From Rikenellaceae bacterium (GTDB lineage Bacteria > Bacteroidota > Bacteroidia > Bacteroidales > UBA932), in NCBI GenBank assembly GCA_022766385.1, contig JALEPJ010000004.1:81670-145669 (forward strand): a stretch of 64,000 nt of DNA. The letters run 5' to 3'. Numbering within the stretch: position 1 is the stretch's first letter; each line of letters opens with the position of its first letter. Below the pieces are notes generated by a model. That model was given only the letters and a program-made list of their open reading frames with translations. It was not told the DNA's origin and did no database searches. Of this stretch, positions 8,629 to 16,942 are shown piece after piece. A program made the position numbers and the translations under genes.

Positions 8629-9928
8629 AATTCTTGCCTCTGTGCTGCTTTCTTGCCTGGGACTTTCATTGTCCGCCCAGGACGGAGCATACATTGGATA
8701 TACCCCATATTCAATCTTTGGTATAGGTGACCTGGTATCTCAGGGTTCTTCCTATAACAAGGGTATGGGTGGAGTAGGTATTGCCACAAGGAACAAGCGT
8801 TACCTGAATTATATGAATCCTGCTGCAGTAACGGCCAGGGATTCCCTTTCTGTGATGGCGGATATGAGCCTTTCGCAGAACAATAAGATATTCAGTCAGG
8901 GCGAGCTTAAATCAGCCAACAATACTTTCAATATCAACGATATATCCCTTTCATTCCCTCTCTACAGATCTTCTGCCATGATGTTTGGTCTTGCACCGGT
9001 ATCGACCACCGGTTTCGGCTATTCGACCATCATTACCGATCCGAACATCGTAGGCAATGTAGGAGATGCGATGTATTATGCCAAGGGCAATGGCAATATC
9101 TACAGACTCTTCGTTTCAGCTGGAGTCACTTTCTGGAAGAGACTCTCTCTCGGAGCCGAGAGTGATTTCTATTTCGGCAATATAAAAAGACAATACGGAT
9201 TCACCTTCTCGAAATCAGATTACAGCAGCCTCAATAGCGGTCAGGACCTGTCCCTAAGAGCTGTTACTGGCAAATTCGGAATACAGTACGAACAGCCTAT
9301 AGGCAGCAAAGCAAAGCTTGGCGTAGGAGCTACCTATACTTTAGGCAACAAAATAAAAGGCTATGTGGATGATTACAAGCTTGCTGTAGGAGGAAGCCAG
9401 GTGGATACCCTTGTTTTCAGAAGAGATACTCTTACAGCAGCAGGAAGCCCTGTCAGCATACCTTCCGAGTTGGGTTTGGGCATTTCATTCAACTATAATG
9501 ATGTTTGGAGGGCGGAGTTCAATTATAGCAGATCAGATTGGACAAATTCGGGTTTTGACAGCACTCCGGGCTTCTGTGCGAACGGAACATCTGTTTTCAG
9601 CACAAAAGTTGCAGAATCCTTCAGAGCAGGTTTTGAAATTGTACCGAACAGAAATGATATTAGATACTACTATAAGAAGATAGCATACAGGACAGGAGCG
9701 TATTACGAAAAAGCATATTATGCACTGGACGGCATTCAGGTCAAGAATTACGGAGTGACCTTCGGAGCCTCCCTGCCTGTTTTCAACAATTATAACGCGG
9801 TAAACTTATCTGTGGACATCGGCCAAAGGGCCTCGCTCAGCGGAAATATGGTACGTGAGCGTTACATTAACTTCACCTTCGGTTTCAACTTTTTCGACTA
9901 TTGGTTCATGAAACCGAAATATGATTAA
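8606..9928 (+). CDS. Outer-membrane beta-barrel protein (FadL/OmpP1-like)
   Basis: 440 residues with a signal peptide ending SLSAQ. The body is rich in alternating polar/aromatic strands (YRLFVSAGVTFW, LGVGATYTLG, RAEFNYSRSDW) and ends FTFGFNFFDYWFMKPKYD. The N-terminal YIGYTPYSIFGIGDL plus the MGGVGIATRN segment resembles FadL/OmpP1-type porins. Cargo unknown. It overlaps coaX by 23 bases. ATG 8621 (MNRILAS...) is an equally plausible start, giving a cleaner signal peptide. A gene of this kind directly after coaX and before TPR/LptC/PpiD genes is a recurrent Bacteroidales order. Confidence 0.82.
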   Translation: MLKKRMNRILASVLLSCLGLSLSAQDGAYIGYTPYSIFGIGDLVSQGSSYNKGMGGVGIATRNKRYLNYMNPAAVTARDSLSVMADMSLSQNNKIFSQGELKSANNTFNINDISLSFPLYRSSAMMFGLAPVSTTGFGYSTIITDPNIVGNVGDAMYYAKGNGNIYRLFVSAGVTFWKRLSLGAESDFYFGNIKRQYGFTFSKSDYSSLNSGQDLSLRAVTGKFGIQYEQPIGSKAKLGVGATYTLGNKIKGYVDDYKLAVGGSQVDTLVFRRDTLTAAGSPVSIPSELGLGISFNYNDVWRAEFNYSRSDWTNSGFDSTPGFCANGTSVFSTKVAESFRAGFEIVPNRNDIRYYYKKIAYRTGAYYEKAYYALDGIQVKNYGVTFGASLPVFNNYNAVNLSVDIGQRASLSGNMVRERYINFTFGFNFFDYWFMKPKYD

Positions 9929-9948
9929 ACTCAACATTTATCGATAAA

Positions 9949-11271
9949 ATGAAAAAAGTACTGTTTACAATTTTGACCCTCGCGATGCTTGTTCCTGGAA
10001 CCAAGCTTTCAGCACAGGGAAAGTATGGCGCAGACAGCGCAGAGTGCATCAAGTATTTGTCTTATTATTCAGAGTATTACAAGCAGAAGAACTATGATGA
10101 GGCTCTTCCGAATTGGAGAAAGGCATACTCTCTTTGCCCTCCACAGGCCAGCCAGAATCTCTTCATTCACGGAGCTACTCTCCTGAAGAGAGCCATATCA
10201 AAAACCAGGGATGCACAGCAGCAGAAGGCAATTGTAGATTCTCTTCTTCATCTTTACGACCAGAGAGTACAGTATTACCCAAAGAATGCTGAAACTGCCC
10301 TCAACAACAAGGGTCTAGATATGTCTAACTATGTGAAGAACGATCCTCAGAGGCTTTACAACACCTATACTGAGATCATCTCCACTTTGAAGGAGAATAC
10401 CAAGCCTTCAATCTTCGTATTCAATCTCAATGCAGCTATTGAGCTCTATCAGAAGGGTTCTCTCACTGAAGAGGATATTCTCAATATCTATCAGACTTCA
10501 GTAGAGTACCTCAATGGGGCTACACCTGACAAGGCAGATGAGAAGGAGCAGCTTGAGAAGGTTAAGACCGACGTTGCGTCTCTGCTTGCAAGCAGCGGTG
10601 CAGCATCTTGCGAGAACCTTATCAGCCTCTTCACTCCTCGCTATGAGGCATCTCCTGAGGATATCACCGTAGTGAGCAATATCGTCAAGATGATGGGTTC
10701 AGTAGAAGGCTGTACAAGCAATGACCTCTATTTGAATGCCGCTACCAGCCTCCATAAGCTCAATCCTTCATACACATCAGCATACGCTCTCTATAAACTC
10801 AACTCTTCAAGAGGTAATTTTGACGAGGCTGTAGCATATATGAATGAGGCTATCGCCTCAAGCGAGACCGATGATGTCCAGGATGCAGACTACTACTATG
10901 AGCTAGCAGTCTTCTGCTACAAGAGCAGCAAGGCAGCTCAGGCATTCGACCACGCACGCAAGGCAGCAGAACTCAACCCTTCTATTGCTGGAAAGGCATA
11001 TCTCCTTATCGGTACTATCTGGGGTTCAGCAGGCTGCGGCGGTGATGAAATCGCAAGACGTGCTCCTTACTGGGTAGCAGTAGATTATCTCCAGAAAGCC
11101 AGGGAGGCAGACGAGTCACTCGCAGAGGAGGCCAACAGACTCATCAGCTCTTACAGAGCTTACTTCCCACAGACTGCAGAGGCATTCATGTATGACCTTA
11201 CAGATGGTAATTCATACACAGTTAATTGCAACGGTCTCCGTGCTACCACTACCGTCAGAACACAGAAGTAA
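9949..11271 (+). CDS. Exported TPR-repeat protein
   Basis: 440 residues with a signal peptide (MKKVLFTILTLAML...LSAQG). Helical repeats look like TPRs: YYKQKNYDEALPNWRKAYSLCP near residues 40-60, SRGNFDEAVAYMNEAIASS near 290 and SSKAAQAFDHARKAAELNPS near 330. It is likely periplasmic and a scaffold for protein-protein contacts. It sits 20 bases after the barrel-protein gene and 5 bases before the LptC-like gene. That position suggests a role in envelope assembly, which is inference only. Confidence 0.85.
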   Translation: MKKVLFTILTLAMLVPGTKLSAQGKYGADSAECIKYLSYYSEYYKQKNYDEALPNWRKAYSLCPPQASQNLFIHGATLLKRAISKTRDAQQQKAIVDSLLHLYDQRVQYYPKNAETALNNKGLDMSNYVKNDPQRLYNTYTEIISTLKENTKPSIFVFNLNAAIELYQKGSLTEEDILNIYQTSVEYLNGATPDKADEKEQLEKVKTDVASLLASSGAASCENLISLFTPRYEASPEDITVVSNIVKMMGSVEGCTSNDLYLNAATSLHKLNPSYTSAYALYKLNSSRGNFDEAVAYMNEAIASSETDDVQDADYYYELAVFCYKSSKAAQAFDHARKAAELNPSIAGKAYLLIGTIWGSAGCGGDEIARRAPYWVAVDYLQKAREADESLAEEANRLISSYRAYFPQTAEAFMYDLTDGNSYTVNCNGLRATTTVRTQK

Positions 11272-11276
11272 TTCCT

Positions 11277-11906
11277 TTGAAAGGTCTGAAACATAGAATT
11301 AAGATGATAGCAACCGCAACAGCGGTTGCTTTCGTCGTCTTTTCTTGTAAAGGAAAACTTGCTGAGGCTGAGGGCCTTGACATATCCACTACTCCCACCC
11401 AGGTCATTAACGATATGTTCGCGGTGGTGTCCAAGAACGGTACAGTCAATATGAGACTGGAGGCTGACCTGATGGAGAGGTACGAAGATGATTCGCTTTC
11501 ACAGGAGACCTTTCCAAAGGGTATTTCCGTTTACTCCTATACCTCTGAAGGTTTGCTGGAAACCTGTCTTTTCGCAGACGATGCCAAACATATCACCGAA
11601 AAGAAAAGCAAGAGGGAAACCTGGATGGCGTATGGAAATGTCGTTATCCAAAACACCATCAACAGGCAGACTATGGAGACGGATACCATTTATTGGGACA
11701 AAGACAAGGGTGAAATCTATACAGACTGTTATGTAAGGATTTATTCCCCTGACGGTCTGCTTCAGGGTTACGGAATGAAATCTGATGAGAAAGCGAGCAA
11801 TGCCATTATCAGGACACCATTCAACAGTATAGCTATAGTAAAACAGGACTCAACTGTCGTAATGATTGATTCCGTAAACTTTATAGGTCCTTTTAGGAAG
11901 AGATAA
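11277..11906 (+). CDS. lptC: LPS export protein LptC-like lipoprotein
   Basis: About 210 residues. A basic N-terminus and hydrophobic run end at FVVFSCKGK, a plausible lipobox with Cys as the lipid-bearing residue. The body has the beta-jellyroll pattern of LptC/OstA proteins (ADLMERYEDD, AYGNVVIQNTINRQTMETDTIYWDKD, GYGMKSDE), which carry lipopolysaccharide across the periplasm. The start is uncertain. TTG 11277 gives MKGLKHRIK before the hydrophobic stretch, a proper signal peptide just after the TPR gene stop. ATG 11304 lacks positive charges, and an upstream start at 11226 would overlap the TPR gene by 46 bases. Confidence 0.78.
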   Translation: MKGLKHRIKMIATATAVAFVVFSCKGKLAEAEGLDISTTPTQVINDMFAVVSKNGTVNMRLEADLMERYEDDSLSQETFPKGISVYSYTSEGLLETCLFADDAKHITEKKSKRETWMAYGNVVIQNTINRQTMETDTIYWDKDKGEIYTDCYVRIYSPDGLLQGYGMKSDEKASNAIIRTPFNSIAIVKQDSTVVMIDSVNFIGPFRKR

Positions 11907-11909
11907 TGT

Positions 11910-11939
11910 TTTGGATTTGGTATAAAATTACTATCTTCG
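11910..11939 (+). promoter_or_regulatory. Promoter of the PpiD-like gene
   Basis: TTTG at 11910-11913, 18 bases, then TATCTTCG at 11932-11939, close to the Bacteroidota TTTG-N19-21-TAnnTTTG pattern, 41 bases before the ATG. The gene thus probably has its own promoter as well as read-through from coaX. Confidence 0.55.
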
Positions 11940-11980
11940 CAGCCTATTATCGATTACTAATTAAAATATTATAAAATCAA

Positions 11981-13999
11981 ATGGCGGTTCTTCAAAAACT
12001 TCGCACAAAATTTGGCTTGGCGATTTCAATTATCGTCGCATTGGGTCTTCTTTCTTTCATTATCGACCCAAGCCAGATTCAGAGTGCCGTTCAGTCAATG
12101 TCTTCTAAATATGACGTTGGTTCAATCAACGGCAAAGCTATTTCATACACGGATTTCCAGGCAGATGTTGAACAATTCACCAGACTGCAGGAGATTATGA
12201 CAGGTTCGTCTGTATCTTCTGAGGAAGATCAGAAGCAGGTAAGGGATGCCGCTTGGCAGACTCTCGTTGATAAATATCTCTTTGTAAAGACAGCCAAGGC
12301 TGCGGGACTCACCGTAGGTGAGGATGAGGTAGTCGACCTTACGACCGGCAGCAACATCTCTCCTGTCATTGCCCAGAATGCTATGTTCCTTGACGAGAAC
12401 GGTAACTTCGATGCCAATCGCGTCGTTGAGTTTGTCAAGGCTATGGACAGCGACGAGTCCGGCAGCTACAGACTCTATTGGAATTATATCCAGAACACTA
12501 TTTTCACACAGCAGTTCTATAACAAGTACGGCGCTCTCTTTACCGCCAGCAACTTCCAGAACCCTCTCATGCTTAACAGGGCCATCGCAGAGAACAACCA
12601 GACCGCTGATGTGGACTTTGTAATGGTTCCTCTCCTTTATTCAGAGGATTCTACCATCGTTGTAAGCTCAGACGAAATCAAGAATTATTACAATAGTCAT
12701 AAGGACTTCTTCAAGCAGACTGCAAACAGGGAGATGGAGTATGTAGTATATGAAGTTACTCCTTCAAGCGATGATATCGCAGCTGTAAATACCACGATGT
12801 CAGACATTTATGATGATTTCGTCAATACAGAGAATATGAAGAACTTCCTTCTCAAGAATTCAGATAGAAGCCTTTCTTCATATTGGTATAAAACTGATGA
12901 GCTTAACAGCCTTTCAAGCGAACTCGGAGCATTTGTCAATGAGAACAAAGTAGGTGCTGTATCCCCTATATATCAGAATGGTAACAGTTTCTATGCTGCA
13001 AAGATAATGGCAGAGACCATGCGTCCTGAAACCATCAGCGTCCGCGTAATCCCTACCACCGAGACCGCAGTATCAGACTCTCTTGTTGCTGTCCTCAGAC
13101 TTTCTGAGACAATGGATATGACCCAGAGCTATCTCATACCTGGATGCGAGTCTCTCTTCGATGCAGCTCTCAATGTACCTCAAATGGTGCAGAGTCTGCA
13201 GTACGGCACTCTGCTCGCAGAAGTTGTCGAGAAATCAGATCCTGTCCTCATGAAGCAGGTAGCTATCCTTGAGAAGACAGTCGTTCCAAGCAATGAGACA
13301 TACAACAGCATTTACGCAAAGGCCAATAAGTTCGCCACCATCGCATCAGGCAGCTACAACAACTATAAGGCAGCTGTTGACTCAATGGGGGTATACTCAT
13401 ACACAAACAGAATTACTGAAGCTACCTCGGCGTACGGTGCAATTGACAATGCCAAGGAGGTTACCAGATGGGTATTCGAGGCAAAGGAAGGCAAGCCTTC
13501 AGAGGTCATTATCGTAAATCAGAACTACTTCTTCGTTGCAGTTGTTACCGGTATCCACAAAGAGGGTTATGCAAAGGTTTCTGAAGTTGCTTCAAGCATC
13601 AAGAGCCAGCTTTACTCAGAGAAGGCTGCAGAGAAGCTTGCATCAGAAGTGGCTTCCAAGATTCAGGGTCTCAATGATCTTGAGTCTATTGCAGAAGCTC
13701 TCAATACCACTGTAAGCTCACAGTCTGGTGTTACCTTCGCAGCTCTCGGTGCATCTACCCTTGACCCTAAGTTCATCGGTGCAATTGCCAGCGCTCCAGA
13801 AGGAAAGATCTGTGGTCCTGTTGCTGGTTCTATCGGTAGCTATGTATTCCAGGTTAAGGGACGTGATACCGGTTCATACTACACAGAGGACGATGCTGCC
13901 CTCTATGAGTCTCAGAAGAACCAGTACAATTCACAGATGCTTCTTTCTGTTATGATGAATGATGCAGACGTGAAGGACAATAGAGCACGTTTCTATTAG
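11981..13999 (+). CDS. ppiD: Membrane-anchored SurA/PpiD-family periplasmic chaperone
   Basis: 672 residues. One N-terminal membrane anchor (residues about 10-30, FGLAISIIVALGLLSFII) is followed by a SurA-N-like helical chaperone domain (SINGKAISYTDFQADVEQF, then about 200 helical residues). In family members a parvulin prolyl isomerase domain follows. Here the matching stretch after RPETISVRVIPT (about residue 348) is short and lacks the HIL, FA-LA-YS and GGDLG motifs, so isomerase activity is doubtful. A long C-terminal part follows. It is expected to assist folding of outer-membrane proteins at the inner-membrane surface. A terminator hairpin follows at 14047-14083. Confidence 0.85.
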   Translation: MAVLQKLRTKFGLAISIIVALGLLSFIIDPSQIQSAVQSMSSKYDVGSINGKAISYTDFQADVEQFTRLQEIMTGSSVSSEEDQKQVRDAAWQTLVDKYLFVKTAKAAGLTVGEDEVVDLTTGSNISPVIAQNAMFLDENGNFDANRVVEFVKAMDSDESGSYRLYWNYIQNTIFTQQFYNKYGALFTASNFQNPLMLNRAIAENNQTADVDFVMVPLLYSEDSTIVVSSDEIKNYYNSHKDFFKQTANREMEYVVYEVTPSSDDIAAVNTTMSDIYDDFVNTENMKNFLLKNSDRSLSSYWYKTDELNSLSSELGAFVNENKVGAVSPIYQNGNSFYAAKIMAETMRPETISVRVIPTTETAVSDSLVAVLRLSETMDMTQSYLIPGCESLFDAALNVPQMVQSLQYGTLLAEVVEKSDPVLMKQVAILEKTVVPSNETYNSIYAKANKFATIASGSYNNYKAAVDSMGVYSYTNRITEATSAYGAIDNAKEVTRWVFEAKEGKPSEVIIVNQNYFFVAVVTGIHKEGYAKVSEVASSIKSQLYSEKAAEKLASEVASKIQGLNDLESIAEALNTTVSSQSGVTFAALGASTLDPKFIGAIASAPEGKICGPVAGSIGSYVFQVKGRDTGSYYTEDDAALYESQKNQYNSQMLLSVMMNDADVKDNRARFY

Positions 14000-14046
14000 A
14001 ATAAGCCCCGGAGCAGTAAAGCAAAAGGCTGCCCATACAATCATAG

Positions 14047-14083
14047 AAAGGCGACAGATAAGTGATTATCGGCCGCCTTTTTT
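14047..14083 (+). terminator. Rho-independent terminator after the envelope gene string
   Basis: AAAGGCG at 14047-14053 pairs with CGCCTTT at 14074-14080. Inside it GATAA pairs with TTATC across a GTGA-centred loop. A run of T follows the stem. Confidence 0.8.
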
Positions 14084-14220
14084 GGTTCCTTCTTTATTGG
14101 AGGAGAAGGAAGGTTGAGGGGATAAGCATTTGTTGGTATTTTTATTTTTCGAGCAAAGTCTTTAACTTTTAGGCATTGTTTTCGTCTAGTAGTTCAACTG
14201 ACACCAAATTATTGACAATT

Positions 14221-15543
14221 ATGAAAAGATTCTTCAGAATTGTGGCAGTCACAATATTATGCTCGACCATGGCTTTTTCACCTGAGCTTTCATATGCTCA
14301 GTCAAGAAGCACTGGTTCTACGAGCTCTGCTTCCCGTTCAGGAAGCTCAAGTTCATCATCGCGTTCCAGCAGTGCGTCTTCATCGAGTCGCAGCAGTGCA
14401 TCATCGCAGAGTCGCAGCAGTTCATCTGCTCAGAACCGCAGCTCTTCCTCTACTGTCAGCCGCAGCTCATCATCCAGCAAACGAAACCCTACGGTAAGCA
14501 GTCAGCCTTCATCCCAAACCAGACAGTCTACTTCTGTGAGCCGCAATTCTTCTTCTCAGAATCGCAGTACCGGAGCACAGAATCGCAATGCAACATCTGC
14601 CAAGCGCAATACAAGTCCTCAGTCTGGTTCTAATGCCCGTCAGCAGAGCGGTGCAACTCGCCAGACAGCATCGCCTGCCAACATTGACCGTTCCGGACTC
14701 AGATCTGGAGGCCCTTCAAGAAGCACCCGCTCAGCAGCTAGCAGCAAAGGCTCTTCAGCGCAACAGGCAAGTCCTAGCGGAACAAGGGCTGCAAGTGCAG
14801 GCCGTGCAAGTCAGGATAATCTGAAGCAGGTGGCGCGACGTCCTATGGAACCAAGAGTGGCTCCAAGCGATAGAGCTTTCATTGAGCACGGTCACTCAGC
14901 AGTATTCTACCACGACGGTCCGCATTATTACGGATACCGCGTTCACACACTTCCTCCACATCACAAAATACATGTGCATTGGGGAATAGACTATTACTTC
15001 TGTGACGGCATCTATTACAGATTCTGGGACAATTGCTACCACATATGCAGACCTCCTTTCGGTATCTTCTTCGATCGTGCGCTCTACAATCTTGATTTGA
15101 TTCTTCTTGATTTCGCGTATTACAACACTGTTTACAGATCTTATTCAAGAATCAATGATAACTACCACACAATCCAGGAGCAGAACGAAATCATTGCCCG
15201 AAACAATGCGGAAATAGCAGCACAGAATCAGATTATTGCCAATAGCAACAAGGCAGCGAATGCCTCTTACGATCTTGCAAGTCGCCTCGGCCTCTTCCAG
15301 AGCTATGCTGATGCCAATGTTAATTACTATTATGACGACGGTATCTTCTTCATTGAGGATAAGGGTGGGCAATATAAGACCATTGTTCCTCCTGCAGGAG
15401 CGCTCATCTCCGAATTGCCGGATGACTATGAAATCATCACTTTGGCGGGAGACGAGTACTACAAGGTTGATGATACTGTTTACCGAATGATTTTCAGCAA
15501 TGGCAAGGCTTACTTCGAAGTCCTCGGCCAATTGGTTAACTGA
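14221..15543 (+). CDS. Exported Ser/Arg-rich low-complexity protein, DUF6515-like C-terminal half
   Basis: 440 residues from ATG 14221. A signal peptide (MKRFFRIVAVTILCSTM...SYAQ) comes first. About 170 residues of low-complexity Ser/Arg/Gln/Asn follow, with repeated SSSRSS and QNRSS units. The ordered C-terminal half is rich in His and Tyr (HGHSAVFYHDGPHYYGYRVH, WGIDYYFCDGIYYRFW). A helical Q/N stretch (QEQNEIIARNNAEIAAQNQII) and a beta-rich end (YYKVDDTVYRMIFSNGKAYFEV) close the protein. The layout matches DUF6515-type Bacteroidota proteins as I recall them; function unknown. It is monocistronic, between terminator hairpins at both ends. The basic disordered part could bind anionic polymers, which is inference. 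Confidence 0.72.
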   Translation: MKRFFRIVAVTILCSTMAFSPELSYAQSRSTGSTSSASRSGSSSSSSRSSSASSSSRSSASSQSRSSSSAQNRSSSSTVSRSSSSSKRNPTVSSQPSSQTRQSTSVSRNSSSQNRSTGAQNRNATSAKRNTSPQSGSNARQQSGATRQTASPANIDRSGLRSGGPSRSTRSAASSKGSSAQQASPSGTRAASAGRASQDNLKQVARRPMEPRVAPSDRAFIEHGHSAVFYHDGPHYYGYRVHTLPPHHKIHVHWGIDYYFCDGIYYRFWDNCYHICRPPFGIFFDRALYNLDLILLDFAYYNTVYRSYSRINDNYHTIQEQNEIIARNNAEIAAQNQIIANSNKAANASYDLASRLGLFQSYADANVNYYYDDGIFFIEDKGGQYKTIVPPAGALISELPDDYEIITLAGDEYYKVDDTVYRMIFSNGKAYFEVLGQLVN

Positions 15544-15580
15544 TCATAGCGGGCAATAATCTACTGATTATTAAAGAATT

Positions 15581-15622
15581 AAGCGAATGTCTTTATCTAT
15601 AGTAACAAAAAGACATTCGCTT
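15581..15622. terminator. Perfect 14-bp hairpin between convergent genes
   Basis: AAGCGAATGTCTTT at 15581-15594 is the exact reverse complement of 15609-15622, with a 14-base loop. It lies between the 3' ends of the Ser/Arg-rich gene (plus) and ychF (minus) and probably serves both as a bidirectional terminator. The T-tract is poor on both sides. Confidence 0.7.
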
Positions 15623-15696
15623 ATTCATTGAGTATCAGGCACCCTAAGTGCCGGCTTCAAAACTCCTGCTGCTTGCGTCCCGAAATACAGCTCAAG

Positions 15697-16800
15697 TTAT
15701 ACATTAAAGAGGAAGTGCATGATATCGCCATCCTGAACCACGTATTCCTTGCCTTCAATGCCCATCTTTCCAGCAGCACGGACAGCAGCCTCAGTCTTGT
15801 AATTCATATAGTCCTCGTACTTGATGACTTCAGCACGAATAAAGCCGCGCTCGAAATCCGAGTGGATAACACCTGCAGCCTGCGGAGCCTTGTCGCCCTT
15901 TCGTATAGTCCATGCTCTGCATTCATCAGCGCCGGCAGTAAAGAAGGTCTGAAGCCCCAGAAGACGGTAAGCGCTCTGTATCAGACGTACCACACCCGAC
16001 TCTTCAAGCCCAATCTCCTCAAGGAACATCCTGCGGTCTTCATAATCTTCGATTTCTGCAATGTCTGCTTCAGTCCTTGCGGCAATTACCAGAATCTCTG
16101 CCTGCTCGTCTTTTACGGCTTCGCGTACCGCATTGACATACTCATTGCCGCTGACAGCTGACGCTTCGTCGACATTGCAAATATACATAACTGGCTTGTT
16201 TGTAAGCAGATACAGCTCTTTGGCAAGGTTCTCCTCTTCTTCATTGGCCAGCTCTACACTTCTGCAGGACTTGCCCTCAAGCAGGGCGGCACGGTACTTT
16301 TCCAGAACTGCGCAAAGCTTTTTTGCTTCCTTGTCTGCTCCGACCTTCGCCTGCTTCGATACCTTTGCCAATCGGGCTTCTACCGTTTCAAGGTCCTTGA
16401 TCTGGAGTTCGGTGTCGATAACCTCCTTGTCCCTTACCGGATCTACACTGCCGTCGACGTGGACAATGTTGTCGTCATCGAAGCATCTGAGAACGTGGAG
16501 TATTGCATCTGTCTCTCGAATATTGGCAAGGAATTGATTGCCCAGACCCTCACCCTTGCTCGCTCCTTTTACGAGTCCGGCAATATCAACGATGTCGACG
16601 GTAGCCGGTATGGTGCGCTTCGGCTGACAGAGCTCCGAAAGGGCTTCAAGGCGCTTGTCGGGCACATTGGTCGAGCCCAGGTTAGGCTCAATGGTACAGA
16701 ATGGGAAATTGGCGCTCTGAGCTTTTCCAGAGCTTATACAATTGAAGAGAGTCGATTTTCCGACATTGGGAAGTCCGACAATTCCGCATTTCAATGACAT
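15697..16800 (-). CDS. ychF: Ribosome-associated ATPase YchF/OLA1 family
   Basis: 367 residues, typical length. A universally conserved OBG-family P-loop protein that binds ribosomes and, unlike its relatives, prefers ATP. G1 is GLPNVGKST (residues 8-16), G3 is DIAGLVKGAS, and the base-recognition motif reads CNVDE in place of NKxD, the signature of ATP preference. A helical coiled-coil arm spans roughly residues 140-190. The C-terminal TGS domain ends AGKMGIEGKEYVVQDGDIMHFLFNV. It is monocistronic with a UUCG-capped hairpin in its leader. Confidence 0.97.
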   Translation of the reverse strand: MSLKCGIVGLPNVGKSTLFNCISSGKAQSANFPFCTIEPNLGSTNVPDKRLEALSELCQPKRTIPATVDIVDIAGLVKGASKGEGLGNQFLANIRETDAILHVLRCFDDDNIVHVDGSVDPVRDKEVIDTELQIKDLETVEARLAKVSKQAKVGADKEAKKLCAVLEKYRAALLEGKSCRSVELANEEEENLAKELYLLTNKPVMYICNVDEASAVSGNEYVNAVREAVKDEQAEILVIAARTEADIAEIEDYEDRRMFLEEIGLEESGVVRLIQSAYRLLGLQTFFTAGADECRAWTIRKGDKAPQAAGVIHSDFERGFIRAEVIKYEDYMNYKTEAAVRAAGKMGIEGKEYVVQDGDIMHFLFNV

Positions 16801-16819
16801 ATCAAAAATAGAGTTTTCG

Positions 16820-16837
16820 CAATCCCCGAAGGGATTG
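16820..16837 (-). promoter_or_regulatory. UUCG-tetraloop hairpin in the ychF leader
   Basis: On the minus strand CAATCCC is followed by TTCG and then GGGATTG, a perfect 7-bp stem closed by C-G around UUCG, a very stable tetraloop. It lies about 20 bases before the ychF ATG, downstream of the -7 element, so it would be in the mRNA leader. Confidence 0.7.
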
Positions 16838-16852
16838 GCAATTAAGGTCCGG

Positions 16853-16860
16853 CAAAGTTA
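16853..16860 (-). promoter_or_regulatory. -7 element of ychF
   Basis: The minus strand reads TAACTTTG, an exact TAnnTTTG match, 52 bases before the ATG. No convincing -33 box. Confidence 0.5.
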
Positions 16861-16942
16861 CTCAAAATAATTGATACTTTTTTTATAGAAGCTTTTTATG
16901 ATTTTTATCAAGCTCAGCTGAATTAGTGCCTATATTGGCAGC

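Noticed and set aside
14300..14800. Repetitive DNA that could be a CRISPR array or minisatellite
   Set aside because: The repeats are short irregular serine/arginine codon runs inside one intact reading frame, without regular spacers.
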